A DNA stretch of 64,000 nucleotides, from the NCBI RefSeq assembly GCF_029626025.1, contig NZ_JARUBF010000001.1, positions 5,426,001 through 5,490,000 on the forward strand, read 5' to 3'. The stretch's first letter is position 1. Each line of letters opens with the position of its first letter. The translations under genes and the position numbers were made by a program. This document shows positions 26,723 through 35,583 of this stretch, piece by piece. Source of the DNA: Solwaraspora sp. WMMD406 (GTDB lineage Bacteria > Actinomycetota > Actinomycetes > Mycobacteriales > Micromonosporaceae). The notes beneath the pieces were generated by a model. The model was not told the origin of the DNA. It saw only the letters and a program-made list of their open reading frames with translations, and did no database searches.

Positions 26723-28492
26723 CTAGCCGGTGCCGCCCCCGACCGGCCGGTGCGGCGGGCGCAGCGTCGCCCGTACCCGTCGGCCCGCCATCCACGCGAC
26801 CACCACCGTGGCCTTGGCCAGTGACCGCACGCCCGCCACCTCGACCGTCGTCGGCACCAGGGCGGGTGCCCGGCCGCGCCCGGTCGGCCGGGGCATACCG
26901 CTGGCCAGATCAGCCGCCTCGAAGCGGGTCAGGTCGACGACGCCCACCTCGTCGGCGGTGACGTCGCGGTGCCCGTAAACCGAGGTGACGGCGTCGAACG
27001 GCGGCTCGTCGGCGGAGCGCACCCATCGGGCCCGACCGAGCGCCGCGGTCCGCCACAGCCGTACGCCCGTCGGACCGGCGGCGGTGGCACCGACGGCCAC
27101 GGGGTCAGCGGTGCCGGTGCCGGTGCCGTCCGGGTCGACCCGGACCACACCGACCTGGTGGCGGTCGACGACGTCGATCAGGTGCCGCAGCGCGTCCGGT
27201 GCCAGGCCGTACGTGGCCGGCAGCTCCAGCAGGTACGGCGTGGGAAAGACGCTGGTCGGCGGTTCGGTGGCCAACCGGACCCGTGGTTCGCCCCGGTAGG
27301 TCGCGGCGATCAGCCGTAGGTCGCGCGATGGGTCGGCGAGCACCCGGACTCGTGCGTCGTCGAGCCGGTCCCACGGACCGACCAAGGTGATCCGGATGTC
27401 GTGTTCGCTGCCGCGCAACACCGAGTCGACAGCCGCCCGTACCCGTTCCAGCGGCTCGTCGCCCACCGTCATGACCACGTCGGCGAGCGGGACCGACCAG
27501 GACGTTCCGCCGACCTTGCGCCAGGTGCGTGGGTACGGGACCCGGTCGGCGAAGAACGGGCGGTTCCAGCGGGCGACCTCCTGGCGGGCCCGCATGACAT
27601 GGGTGCGCCCGAGATGCCAGCTGCGCGCGGCCGGCTCCGGCACGAACACCGCACCCGCCTGGGCGAGGCGGTAGCCGAACTCGGTGTCCTCACCCAACCG
27701 TAGGTCGGCGTCGAAGCCGCCGGCCCGCTCGTACAGCTCGCGGTGCAGCGCGGCGGTCGCCCCGACGTGGATCTTGAACACGTGGTGGTCGGCGATACGA
27801 AGCTGGTCGGTCTGGTTGATGTAGCGCTCGACGTAGCTGTGCGGCTCGCTGGCCCGGTCACCGAACAGCTCCGCCGCCGCGCCCCGGTCCAGCGTCTCGG
27901 CGACCGTCTCCGCCGACGGCCACCGCCCGTCGCCGTCGGGCTCGACGAACCGCTTGTAGCCGAGGGTCACCGCGTACGGCAGCACGTGCTGCCAACGGAC
28001 CTGAGCCGCCACGTGCTCCGGGAAGACGATCATGTCGGCGTCGAGCCAGTGCAGGATCTCACCGGAGCTGTGCGCGACGCCGCGGCGCAGCGCGGCGGCC
28101 CGCCCCCAGCCGGCCACGCCGTCGTCACCGACCCGGACGATCGTCGTCCGCGACGGCCTGATCGTCGGCAGCGTCAGCGGCGGTTCCGAGTTGTCGTCGA
28201 CCACGACGACCTCGAGCAGGTCGGCCGGGTACGTCTGCCGGCTCAACGACGCCAACGTCAGGTCGAGGGTCGGCTGGCAGTTGTAGGCCGGGATGACGAC
28301 GCTGACCGGCAGAGTGGGTCGCCAGCCCCGCAGATCGGGCGGGGACACCGACGACCAGTCGTTACGGACTACCCGGGGGACGGCGCCCGACCCAGCCTTC
28401 GTCCTACCCGCCACCTCGGCCGCGTCGCTCCGGGTAGGACCGTCCGTCTCGCCGAATCCGCCCATCATGGGCGATCCGTCTGCCTGACTCAC
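26723..28492 (-). CDS. Large family 2 glycosyltransferase
   Basis: This 589-residue protein has the GT-A domain at about 60-300: PVSVVIPAYNCQPTLDLTLASL, VVVVDDNSEPP, then GEILHWLDADMIVFPEH as metal site and RLGEDTEFGYRLAQAG as the ED-type acceptor site. A C-terminal half of unknown fold follows (about 330-589), containing LADVVMTVGDEPLERVRAAVDSVL, which resembles a second, degenerate GT2 N-terminus. No membrane helices are clear. It ends directly against the convergent GT2 gene (TAA/TAG abutting), and the minus-strand sulfotransferase lies beyond that. Confidence 0.87.
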   Translation of the reverse strand: MSQADGSPMMGGFGETDGPTRSDAAEVAGRTKAGSGAVPRVVRNDWSSVSPPDLRGWRPTLPVSVVIPAYNCQPTLDLTLASLSRQTYPADLLEVVVVDDNSEPPLTLPTIRPSRTTIVRVGDDGVAGWGRAAALRRGVAHSSGEILHWLDADMIVFPEHVAAQVRWQHVLPYAVTLGYKRFVEPDGDGRWPSAETVAETLDRGAAAELFGDRASEPHSYVERYINQTDQLRIADHHVFKIHVGATAALHRELYERAGGFDADLRLGEDTEFGYRLAQAGAVFVPEPAARSWHLGRTHVMRARQEVARWNRPFFADRVPYPRTWRKVGGTSWSVPLADVVMTVGDEPLERVRAAVDSVLRGSEHDIRITLVGPWDRLDDARVRVLADPSRDLRLIAATYRGEPRVRLATEPPTSVFPTPYLLELPATYGLAPDALRHLIDVVDRHQVGVVRVDPDGTGTGTADPVAVGATAAGPTGVRLWRTAALGRARWVRSADEPPFDAVTSVYGHRDVTADEVGVVDLTRFEAADLASGMPRPTGRGRAPALVPTTVEVAGVRSLAKATVVVAWMAGRRVRATLRPPHRPVGGGTG

Positions 28493-28704
28493 CGGCCGAA
28501 ACTAGCAGGGCCACGCGCTGCCTGGTTCGACCAGGTACGCGGCGGCTCGCGCTCGTACGGCTCCAGGATGGCCGCGTCAGCGGGCGTGGGCAGGGCGATC
28601 ACCCGCTCGATACCCGTGTTCGGGCTCGTGTCGGACCCTCACCCGACTCCACAGGGGCGGCACCCTCGAAAAGTAACCACCATCTCACGCAGAGGTACGT
28701 TCGG

Positions 28705-28777
28705 TGGGCCGCCTGGGACTCGAACCCAGAACCCGCTGATTAAAAGTCAGCTGCTCTGCCGATTGAGCTAACAGCCC
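28705..28777 (-). tRNA. tRNA-Lys (anticodon TTT)
   Basis: The minus strand folds as a standard 73-nt tRNA. The acceptor pairs GGGCTGT with GCGGCCC, the D-arm contains AGCTCAATCGGCAGAGC, the anticodon loop is CTTTTAA with TTT at 28742-28744, and the T-arm is CTGGGTTCGAGTCCCAG. The discriminator is A at 28705 and CC follows, but the terminal A of CCA is not encoded. It lies alone between a glycosyltransferase gene and a DUF998 gene. Confidence 0.97.
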
Positions 28778-28910
28778 GTCGCCGGTCCAGGGTACCCGAG
28801 GCCTCGACGACGCCGCGTCCGGCCGGGAACGGCTCGCAGCCCGACCGGGCCGACCGATTCGGCCGCCGCGTCGGACCACCCCGGGTAATCTGGCAGACCT
28901 TCGCACTCGG

Positions 28911-29591
28911 GTGGCGGAGAGGCGGGTGGGCGTGGCGCGGACCAGGGGCGGTGGCCGGGTGTGGCGTACCGCCGGGTTGGCCGCCGGATCGGCGGTCGGC
29001 GCGATCGCCGGAACCGTCGCCGTGACGTCCGCCGTGATCGCCGGTCCCGCTCCGCGACTGCGGGGGTACGTCAGCGAGTCCGGTGTCGGCGACGGCGGAC
29101 TCGCGCTGGCGTACCAGGCGGGTTTGTTGACTCTGGCCGCCGCGTTGGTGTTGCTCGCCGGCGCGCTGCGCCCGGTACCCGCCGCCGCCGGGCTGCTCGT
29201 CGTAGCGGCGGCGGCGACGACGATCTCGGCGATGGTGCCGTGTCGGGCGGGCTGTCCGCTGCCGCCGCACGACCCGGTGACCATGACCGACCTCGTACAT
29301 GGCGGAACAAGCATCGTCGCCGTGGCCTGCTGTGTCTTCGCGATGATCGCGATGTTCTGGTCGCAGCGGTCGACCTACCCGCTGTGTCGCCTGGGCCTGC
29401 TCGGCGCTCTTGCCACGCTGCCGCTGTCCGGTGCCGTCGGCCTGGGCATGCTGCTGGTCGGCGGCGGCCTGCTGGTGGGCACGCTGGAGCGGCTGCTGCT
29501 GCTCCTGATCGTGGCATGGTGCGTGGGCAGCGCGACGAGCGTCGTCCGGGATCCCCGATACTCGGATTGCAGATATTACGTATCTACGTAA
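28911..29591 (+). CDS. DUF998-family membrane protein
   Basis: This 226-residue integral membrane protein has about six hydrophobic segments (AGLAAGSAVGAIAGTVAVTSAVIAG, AYQAGLLTLAAALVLLAGAL, AAGLLVVAAAATTISAMV, GTSIVAVACCVFAMIAMF, LGLLGALATLPLSGAVGLGMLL, ERLLLLLIVAWCVG). The short HDPVTMTDLVHGGTSIVA motif between segments is typical of DUF998. Function is unknown. The start is uncertain: a GTG at 28911 or 28926. The TAA stop lies inside the 20-bp palindrome that precedes the ArsR-like gene. Confidence 0.75.
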   Translation: MAERRVGVARTRGGGRVWRTAGLAAGSAVGAIAGTVAVTSAVIAGPAPRLRGYVSESGVGDGGLALAYQAGLLTLAAALVLLAGALRPVPAAAGLLVVAAAATTISAMVPCRAGCPLPPHDPVTMTDLVHGGTSIVAVACCVFAMIAMFWSQRSTYPLCRLGLLGALATLPLSGAVGLGMLLVGGGLLVGTLERLLLLLIVAWCVGSATSVVRDPRYSDCRYYVST

Positions 29592-29593
29592 TA
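29574..29593. promoter_or_regulatory. 20-bp palindrome upstream of the ArsR-like regulator
   Basis: ATTACGTA-TC-TACGTAAT (29575-29592) with flanking T/A is a 9-bp-arm dyad. It overlaps the DUF998 stop codon and ends 10 bp before the regulator's GTG. Such TACGTA dyads are typical winged-HTH operators, so autoregulation of the regulator/hydrolase pair is likely. It is markedly AT-rich compared with its surroundings. Confidence 0.7.
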
Positions 29594-29602
29594 GTTGATC
29601 GG

Positions 29603-30196
29603 GTGAGTGAGGAGCTGACTGCACGGGTGGCCGCGCTGGAACAGGCGGTGCGCGCCCTGGCCCGGCGGCTCGACCCCGAGGCCTCCGCCGGCGGCCACAC
29701 CGCGACAAGCGACCCGAGCGACCCGAGCGACCCGAGCGACCCGAGCGACCCGAGCGACCCGAGCGACCCGACCGTGCCGGACCCGGGCAAGAACCCGTTC
29801 TGGGCCCTCGACGGGCTCAAGGCCCAGGTCGGACAGACAGCCGGCGCCGTGCTCTACGCCGGCACGGTCACCGTGCCGACCGGCGAGCACTACGAATGGC
29901 AGTACGGACACTCCGTGGCCGACCTGCTCGACGCCGACTGGAGCGGATACGCCGGCACCCTGACCGCGCTCGCTCACCCGGTCCGGCTCCTGTTGCTGCG
30001 CACCGTCCTGCACGGCGTACGGACCACAGCCGAGCTAGCCGAGATGGACGGCGTGGGCACCACCGGGCAGCTCTACCACCATCTGCGGCAACTAGTCAGT
30101 GCCGGCTGGTTGCGCACTGCGGCGCGCGGCCGGTACGCCGTACCGCCGGAACGGGTGATCCCCCTGCTGATCGTCTTGTCTGGAGCACACCGATGA
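29603..30196 (+). CDS. ArsR-type winged-helix regulator with DPS repeat
   Basis: This 197-residue protein starts with a short coiled-coil-like segment (ELTARVAALEQAVRALARRL), followed by a Ser-Asp-Pro low-complexity linker made of seven DPS/DPT units. The rest includes GAVLYAGTVTVPTGEHYEWQYG and a C-terminal winged helix (TLTALAHPVRLLLLRTVL, TTAELAEMDGVGTTGQLYHHLRQLVSAGWL) of the ArsR-like family. The GTG at 29603 is 10 bp after the palindrome. Its stop overlaps the serine hydrolase start by 4 bp, so the pair forms an operon in which the regulator probably controls the hydrolase. Confidence 0.85.
   Translation: MSEELTARVAALEQAVRALARRLDPEASAGGHTATSDPSDPSDPSDPSDPSDPSDPTVPDPGKNPFWALDGLKAQVGQTAGAVLYAGTVTVPTGEHYEWQYGHSVADLLDADWSGYAGTLTALAHPVRLLLLRTVLHGVRTTAELAEMDGVGTTGQLYHHLRQLVSAGWLRTAARGRYAVPPERVIPLLIVLSGAHR
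29711..29773. repeat. 9-bp in-frame tandem repeat
   Basis: Six perfect GACCCGAGC units and a seventh GACCCGACC encode (Asp-Pro-Ser)6-Asp-Pro-Thr in the regulator's linker. The identity of the units at DNA level indicates recent slippage expansion. Confidence 0.92.
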
Positions 30197-31734
30197 CTGT
30201 CACCCGCACCCGTGTCCTGATCATCGCGGCGGCCGCTGTCGCGGCTGGTCTGCTGGCCACAGTTGCCGCACCCTGGCCGGCCCGCCTCGGCGACGTCACC
30301 ACCGGAGACGCCGCGCTCGCCGCCGAGGTACGCGCCGCGATCGACGACCCCGGCGGATACCGGGGCCTGGCGGTCGCCCGGATCGTCAACGGGCAGCTCC
30401 GCACCGCCGGAGTCGGCGAGCGGACCACCGGGCCGACCGGCAGCCCCGTTGCGGGCCTGGCCGGCGGCGGAGGCGAGCCGGTACGGCCGGACACCCCGTT
30501 CGAGATCGGTTCGATCGGCAAGACGCTGACCGGGATGCTGCTCGTCGACCAGATCGCCGACGGACACGTCGACGCCGACACGACGCTGGCCCAGGTGCTG
30601 TCCGATCAGGAGTACGGGGACCCGGCGGTCGGCGAACTCACCCTGGCCGAACTGGCCAGCCACCGCAGCGGGCTGCCCCGGCTGGCGCCGGCGAGCGCGA
30701 CCGAAGCAGCCACCGCCGCTCTGGCCGTGCTACGCGGCACCGACCCGTACGCCGGGCAGGACTCCGAGCACCTGCGGACGGCGCTGAACCGCAGCCGGGT
30801 CGGCGACGGGTACGGCGAGGTGCACTACTCCAACTACGGCATGGCCGTACTCGGCATCGCGCTCGCGCACCGGGCCGGCGTCGGTTTCCCGGAGCTGGTC
30901 GAGCGGGAAATCCTCGGTCCGCTCGGCATGGCCGACACCGGCTACGCCCTCGACGGCGCCGACGTGGCGGCCGACGCCGCCGCCGGTTCGACCGCCAGCG
31001 GCCGGACCACCGATCCGTGGCAGGGGTCCGGGCTGGCCGGCGCCGGTATCGGGCTCTGGTCCACCGCGCCGGACCTGGCGGTCCTGGTCTCAGCAGTCCT
31101 CGACGGCAGCGCGCCCGGTGCCGACGCCGCCCGCCCGCGCTTCGATGCCGGCCCGGACAGCCAGATCGGTTACGGCTGGTTCACCAACACGTACGACGGC
31201 CGCGAGATCACCTGGCACAACGGTGGCACCGGCGGATTCAGCTCGTACGTCGGGTACGACCCGGCGACCGGGGACGCGGTGGTGGTGCTGGGAAACACCG
31301 ACCGGGGTGTGGAGCCGATCGGGCTGGCACTGCTCGGAGTGACCGTCGCCGACGACTCCCCTGGTGCCGGGCCGCTGATGATCGGGGTGACCATTCTGCT
31401 CCTGCTGTCCGGTGCGGCCACCCTGGCGTTGGCCGTCGCCGGTGGCGCCCGACGGTGGTGGCCGGCTCCGGATCGACTCAGGCTGGTCACCTCGGCGCTG
31501 ACCACCGTCAGCTACCTGTTGATCGTTCACCGACTCGGGACGTGGCTGGACGTGTGGGCCGGCTGGTGGGCGGTCGCGGCCGGACTCGCCGCCGGGGCGG
31601 CGACCGCTGCGGCGTCACGCTGGCCCGAACTACCGTTGATCGGCTCCGGCCGGCCGTGGCTACGCTGGACCGGCGCCGCGCTGACCAGTGCGGTCACCGC
31701 GCTGGTGGTCCTACTGACGGTGCTACTGGCGTGA
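30193..31734 (+). CDS. Membrane-anchored serine hydrolase (beta-lactamase/penicillin-binding class C family)
   Basis: This 513-residue protein has an N-terminal signal/anchor (VLIIAAAAVAAGLLATVAAPWP) and an extracytoplasmic class-C-type hydrolase domain. The active-site motifs are SIGK (SxxK, FEIGSIGKTLTGML), YSN (VHYSNYGMAVLG) and HNG (ITWHNGGTGGFSSYVGYD). Three or four C-terminal membrane segments follow (LMIGVTILLLLSGAATLALAV, LTTVSYLLIVHRL, WWAVAAGLAAGAATAAA, ALTSAVTALVVLLTVLLA). The substrate is unknown; a peptide or D-amino-acid esterase/peptidase is plausible. It is cotranscribed with the ArsR-type regulator through an ATGA overlap. Confidence 0.88.
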   Translation: MTVTRTRVLIIAAAAVAAGLLATVAAPWPARLGDVTTGDAALAAEVRAAIDDPGGYRGLAVARIVNGQLRTAGVGERTTGPTGSPVAGLAGGGGEPVRPDTPFEIGSIGKTLTGMLLVDQIADGHVDADTTLAQVLSDQEYGDPAVGELTLAELASHRSGLPRLAPASATEAATAALAVLRGTDPYAGQDSEHLRTALNRSRVGDGYGEVHYSNYGMAVLGIALAHRAGVGFPELVEREILGPLGMADTGYALDGADVAADAAAGSTASGRTTDPWQGSGLAGAGIGLWSTAPDLAVLVSAVLDGSAPGADAARPRFDAGPDSQIGYGWFTNTYDGREITWHNGGTGGFSSYVGYDPATGDAVVVLGNTDRGVEPIGLALLGVTVADDSPGAGPLMIGVTILLLLSGAATLALAVAGGARRWWPAPDRLRLVTSALTTVSYLLIVHRLGTWLDVWAGWWAVAAGLAAGAATAAASRWPELPLIGSGRPWLRWTGAALTSAVTALVVLLTVLLA

Positions 31735-31763
31735 GACTGTCAGCAGCGAAAGCCGGGACATCG

Positions 31764-32603
31764 TCAGAACAGGATGGTGGCGAACGATCCCGCGGCCCGA
31801 AACCCGCACCGGTCGTAGACCCGACGCGCGGCGGCGTTGTAGTCGTTGACGTACAGGCTGACGGTCGGCGCGACCCGGCGCAGCGCGTCGCGGACCACGG
31901 TGGCCATCGCCGGGGTGGCCAGGCCCCGGCCCCGCCACAACGGATCCACCCAGACGCCCTGGATCTGCGCGGTGTGGCGGGTGACGACCGCGAGTTCGGC
32001 CTTGAAGACCACCGTGCCGTCGACGATCCGGGCGTACGCGCGGCGGGCCCGGACCAGCTCGGCGATCCGCCGCCGATATCCGCGTCCGGCGTCGTCGACG
32101 ACCGGGGAGACGCCGACCTCCTCGGTGTACATCGCCACCGCCGCCGGGAACAGCAGGTCGACCTCGTCGGGGCGGACCAGCCGTACGCCGGGGTCGGCGG
32201 GCACCGCCGCCGGTCGGTCGGCGACCAGCAGCGGCTGATCGGCGCGGATCTCGCGAGCGGGCCCCCACTGCTCGCCGAGCCGCTCCCACAGGCCGAGTAC
32301 GGCCTCCGCCCGTCCCACGATCGACGAGCAGGTACGTTCCTCGATGGCGAGCCGTTCGGCGAACGCGCCGACAGCGGCCGGCGAGGCGTGCACCGGGGTC
32401 AGATGCCCGCCCGACCAGCACAGCGATTCCAACTGGCGGCGGGGTCCGTAGCCGAAGATTCGGCCCTCCGATCGCCACCAGGCCAGACCACTCGCGGCCA
32501 CCCGCTCAGCGACCTGGGGCGCGGCAAAGGGATCGAGGTCGAGGATTCGCTCCACCGCACCGCGCTCGGTTTCACCGAGCTGCCGCACCGGCACCGTCAG
32601 CAC
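31764..32603 (-). CDS. GNAT N-acetyltransferase with DUF4081 domain
   Basis: This 279-residue protein has an N-terminal DUF4081 domain (about 1-135, VRQLGETERGAVERILDLDPFAAPQVAERV, WSGGHLTPVHA) and a C-terminal GNAT domain (about 140-275) with the acetyl-CoA loop VDPLWRGRGLATPAMA and SLYVNDYNAAARRVYDRCGF. In many actinobacteria this gene directly follows ispG. Here it is separated from ispG by about 28 kb of accessory genes. The acetylation target is not known. Confidence 0.93.
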   Translation of the reverse strand: MLTVPVRQLGETERGAVERILDLDPFAAPQVAERVAASGLAWWRSEGRIFGYGPRRQLESLCWSGGHLTPVHASPAAVGAFAERLAIEERTCSSIVGRAEAVLGLWERLGEQWGPAREIRADQPLLVADRPAAVPADPGVRLVRPDEVDLLFPAAVAMYTEEVGVSPVVDDAGRGYRRRIAELVRARRAYARIVDGTVVFKAELAVVTRHTAQIQGVWVDPLWRGRGLATPAMATVVRDALRRVAPTVSLYVNDYNAAARRVYDRCGFRAAGSFATILF

Positions 32604-32675
32604 GACTACCAGCCTGCCAGATTCCGCACCGTACGGCAGGCCCGATTACCGGGCGGGTACGTGCGGCGACGGCAC

Positions 32676-33710
32676 TCAGGCGGATCCGCGTACCACCAGT
32701 TCGGTGGGGAGGATCACGGCGGCGTGCGAGTCGCCGGCCAGGCGGCCGAGCAGCAGCCGGACCATCTCGGCGCTGATCCGGCCCAGCGGCTGGCGGATCG
32801 TGGTCAACGGCGGCAGCGACGCGGTGGCCACCTCGGAGTCGTCGAAGCCGCCGACGGCGACATCGTCGGGGACCCGTCGGCCGGCGCGGTGCAGCGCGGC
32901 GATCGCCCCGGCGGCCATCAGGTCGGAGCTGACGAAGACGGCGTCGAGGTCGGGTGCCTGGCGCAACAGCTGTTCCATCGCCGCCTCTCCCCCGGCCCGG
33001 GTGTAGTCGCCGACGACGACCAGCCGCGCGTCGGTCCGCCCGAGTACGTCGTGGTACCCGGCGAGGCGTTCGACGCCGCCGGGGGTGTCCAGCGGGCCGG
33101 TGATGGTGGCGATCGTGCGGTGTCCCCGGGACTTCAGATAGGTGACCATCTGCCGGGCGCCGTCGCGGTCGTCGGCAGCGACGTAGCTGACGTCGCGTTC
33201 GTGGCCGAGTGGCTTGCCGCAGACGACGAACGGCAGCCCGCGCCCTTTCAGCTCGTCGATCAGCGGGCTGCCGGCGTGGGTGGAGACCAGCAGCGCGCCG
33301 TCGACGTGGCCGGCGGTGACGTATCGGCCCACCCGTTTGCGGTCCTCGGAGGTGCCGGCGATGGTCAGCAGCAGAGTGATGTCGCGTTCGGCGAGGGCCT
33401 GGGTGCAGCCGCGTAGCAGGGCGTTGAAGTTGGGATCCTCGAAGAGCCGGTCCTGCGGCTCGGACAGGATGAACGCCACCGAATCGGACCGCTGGGTGAC
33501 CAGGCTGCGGGCGTGCTGGTTGACGACGTACCCGGTCTTGCGAATGGCCCGTTCGACGGCTTCGGCGGCCGGGCCGCTGACGTTGTGCCCCCCGTTGAGC
33601 CAGCGCGACACGGTGCCCCGGGACACGCCAGCGACCGCGGCGACGTCGTCCATGGTGGGGCGGGGCCGCGCGGGGCGGGCCCGGTTACCCTCGGTTCCGG
33701 CCACGCTCAC
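32676..33710 (-). CDS. LacI-family regulator of the galactan locus
   Basis: This 344-residue repressor has the LacI HTH at about residues 18-65 (TMDDVAAVAGVSRGTVSRWLNGGHNVSGPAAEAVERAIRKTGYVVN) and the periplasmic-binding-like sugar domain (VAFILSEPQDRLFEDPNFNALLRG, AVFVSSDLMAAGAIAAL, VPDDVAVGGFDDSE). The GTG at 33710 follows AAGGACGACAAT and is preferred to an ATG 16 codons upstream. It is the last gene of the binding-protein/permease operon. Candidate operators with an AGCGCTCACAG core lie before that operon, before the GH42 gene and before the GH53 genes. Galactobiose-type inducers are inferred from the enzymes. Confidence 0.9.
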   Translation of the reverse strand: MSVAGTEGNRARPARPRPTMDDVAAVAGVSRGTVSRWLNGGHNVSGPAAEAVERAIRKTGYVVNQHARSLVTQRSDSVAFILSEPQDRLFEDPNFNALLRGCTQALAERDITLLLTIAGTSEDRKRVGRYVTAGHVDGALLVSTHAGSPLIDELKGRGLPFVVCGKPLGHERDVSYVAADDRDGARQMVTYLKSRGHRTIATITGPLDTPGGVERLAGYHDVLGRTDARLVVVGDYTRAGGEAAMEQLLRQAPDLDAVFVSSDLMAAGAIAALHRAGRRVPDDVAVGGFDDSEVATASLPPLTTIRQPLGRISAEMVRLLLGRLAGDSHAAVILPTELVVRGSA

Positions 33711-33754
33711 ATTGTCGTCCTTACAGCTTGATCGATCCCACGCCCGGATCGGTG

Positions 33755-34618
33755 TCACGCTTTGATGGATCCGGTCAGCAGGTCGATCCGCCAGTACCGC
33801 TGCAGGGAGAGGAAGAGCGCCACCAACGGGATGATCGACAACAGCGACCCGGTGATCACCAGACTGTACAGGGCCGGGGTGGTCGAACCCTGGTTCAGCA
33901 GGGTGTACAGGCCGAGGGTGACGGGGAACTTGTCGTCGTCGGCGAGCATGACGAACGGCAGCAGGAAGTTGTTCCAGATCGCTACGAACTGGAACAGGAA
34001 CACCGTGATCAGGCCGGGGATCATCATCGGCACGGCCACCTGACAGAAGATCCGGAACTCACCGGCCCCGTCGGTACGGGCCGCCTCGATCACCGAGTCG
34101 GGCACCGCCGCCGCCGCGTAGATCCGAGCCAGGTAGATGCCGTACGGGCTGATGATGCTGGGCAGCAGCACCGACCAGTAGGTGTCGGCCAGCCCCACCT
34201 TGGCCAGCAGCAGATACTGCGGCACGGCGAGGATCACCCCGGGGACCAGCACCCCGGCGAGCAGCATGTTGAAGATCGCCGAACGGCCGAGAAAGTCGTA
34301 TTTGGCCAGCGTGTAGCCGCTGAGCCCGGACAGCGCGGCGGACAGCACGGCACCGACCCCGGCGTACAAGGCGGTGTTGGCGACCCAGCGCCAGAACTGC
34401 CCACCCCGGTACGCCGACAGTTCGGCGATGTTGGCGACCAGCGCGTCGCCGGGGGCGAAGGTGAACGTGCTGAACAGGCTGGATCCGCTCTTGGTGGCGG
34501 CGACCAGCACCCAGGCCACCGGCAGCAGGCAGTAGGCGGCGCCGACCAGCAGCACGATCGTCGGCACCAGCTGCGGTCGGAGCCGGTGCGGTCGTCGGCG
34601 GGTGATGGCGGTCGCCAT
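33755..34618 (-). CDS. Sugar ABC transporter permease, MalG type
   Basis: This 287-residue inner-membrane permease of the CUT1 family has six hydrophobic segments and the EAA loop DSVIEAARTDGAGEFRIFCQVAVPMMIPGL. The start ATG at 34618 overlaps the preceding permease's stop by one base (TGATG). With 34618-35583 it would form the channel for galacto-oligosaccharides. No ATPase gene is nearby, so a shared MsiK-type ATPase encoded elsewhere is expected, as is normal for actinobacterial CUT1 importers. Confidence 0.93.
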   Translation of the reverse strand: MATAITRRRPHRLRPQLVPTIVLLVGAAYCLLPVAWVLVAATKSGSSLFSTFTFAPGDALVANIAELSAYRGGQFWRWVANTALYAGVGAVLSAALSGLSGYTLAKYDFLGRSAIFNMLLAGVLVPGVILAVPQYLLLAKVGLADTYWSVLLPSIISPYGIYLARIYAAAAVPDSVIEAARTDGAGEFRIFCQVAVPMMIPGLITVFLFQFVAIWNNFLLPFVMLADDDKFPVTLGLYTLLNQGSTTPALYSLVITGSLLSIIPLVALFLSLQRYWRIDLLTGSIKA

Positions 34619-35583
34619 CACCGCTCCTGACCGAAGGCCCGCCGCTGCACCAGGCGCAGGAAGCCGAACGACAGCACCAGCGTCGCCAGGGCGACGATCA
34701 CCGAGGTCGCGGCGGCGGCGTACCGGTCGTCGGTGGCGAACGCGTCCCGGTAGATCTTCATCAGCGGGGTCCAGGTCGACGAGATCGAGTTGGTCAGCGG
34801 ACGCAGCGTCATCGGCTCGCTGAACACCTGCAGGGTGGCGATCATGGTGAAGACGGTGGTCATCACCAGCGCCGGAGTGAGCAGCGGGATCTTGATCCGC
34901 CAGGCGATCTGCAGCTCCGAGCAGCCGTCGACGCGGGCCGACTCGTACAGCTCCGGCGGGATCGCCCGCAGCGCGGTGAACAGCACGATCATGTTGAAGC
35001 CGACGCCGCCCCAGAGCGCGATGTTGACCACCGCGTAGAAGACGGTGCCGGTGCCGAGCAGGTCGGGCTGGGGGCCACCGATCCAGCCGAGCGCGTCGTT
35101 GAGCGGGCTGGTGGCGGGCAGGTAGAGGAAACCCCAGAGCAGACTGGCGATCACCGCCGGGACGGCGTACGGCAGGAAGATCGCGATCCGGCTGAACCGG
35201 TGCAGGCCGACCCGGGGGCGGTCGAGCAGCAGGGCGAACAGCAGCGCCGAGCCGAGCATCACCGGCACCAGCAGCGCGCCGTAGCCGAGGACCCGCACCG
35301 CACCGGTCAGCAGCGTCGGGTCCGCCAGCGCGGCCCGGTAGTTGTCCAGGCCGGCGAAGACCTCGGTACGCGCGCCCCGGCCCAGCCCGAGGCCGGAGAC
35401 CTGCACCTTGCGCAGGCTCAGGTGTACGGCGTACCCGATGGGTAGCAGGAAGGTCAGCACGAACAGCGCCACCGCCGGGGTGAGAAAGACGTACGGCACC
35501 GCCGTCCGTCGCCCCCGGCGTCCCCGGCGGCGACCGATTCGGGCGCGGTCGGCGACGTCGGCCACCGGTGTCACCGGGCTCAT
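34618..35583 (-). CDS. Sugar ABC transporter permease, MalF type
   Basis: This 321-residue permease has an Arg-rich cytoplasmic N-terminus (RARIGRRRGRRGRRTAV) followed by TM1 YVFLTPAVALFVLTFLLPIGYAV. Its EAA loop is ELYESARVDGCSELQIAWRIKIPLLTPAL. The ATG at 35583 overlaps the binding-protein stop by 4 bp, which rejects the much longer upstream reading. It is the second gene of the galactan-uptake operon. Confidence 0.92.
   Translation of the reverse strand: MSPVTPVADVADRARIGRRRGRRGRRTAVPYVFLTPAVALFVLTFLLPIGYAVHLSLRKVQVSGLGLGRGARTEVFAGLDNYRAALADPTLLTGAVRVLGYGALLVPVMLGSALLFALLLDRPRVGLHRFSRIAIFLPYAVPAVIASLLWGFLYLPATSPLNDALGWIGGPQPDLLGTGTVFYAVVNIALWGGVGFNMIVLFTALRAIPPELYESARVDGCSELQIAWRIKIPLLTPALVMTTVFTMIATLQVFSEPMTLRPLTNSISSTWTPLMKIYRDAFATDDRYAAAATSVIVALATLVLSFGFLRLVQRRAFGQER

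Noticed and set aside
24494-28492. Part of a natural-product biosynthetic cluster
   Set aside because: There are no polyketide, peptide-synthetase, terpene or RiPP genes; glycosyltransferases and a sulfotransferase alone do not support it.
28705-28777. tRNA-Lys as attachment site of an integrated element
   Set aside because: No integrase gene and no duplicated tRNA 3' end were found on either side.
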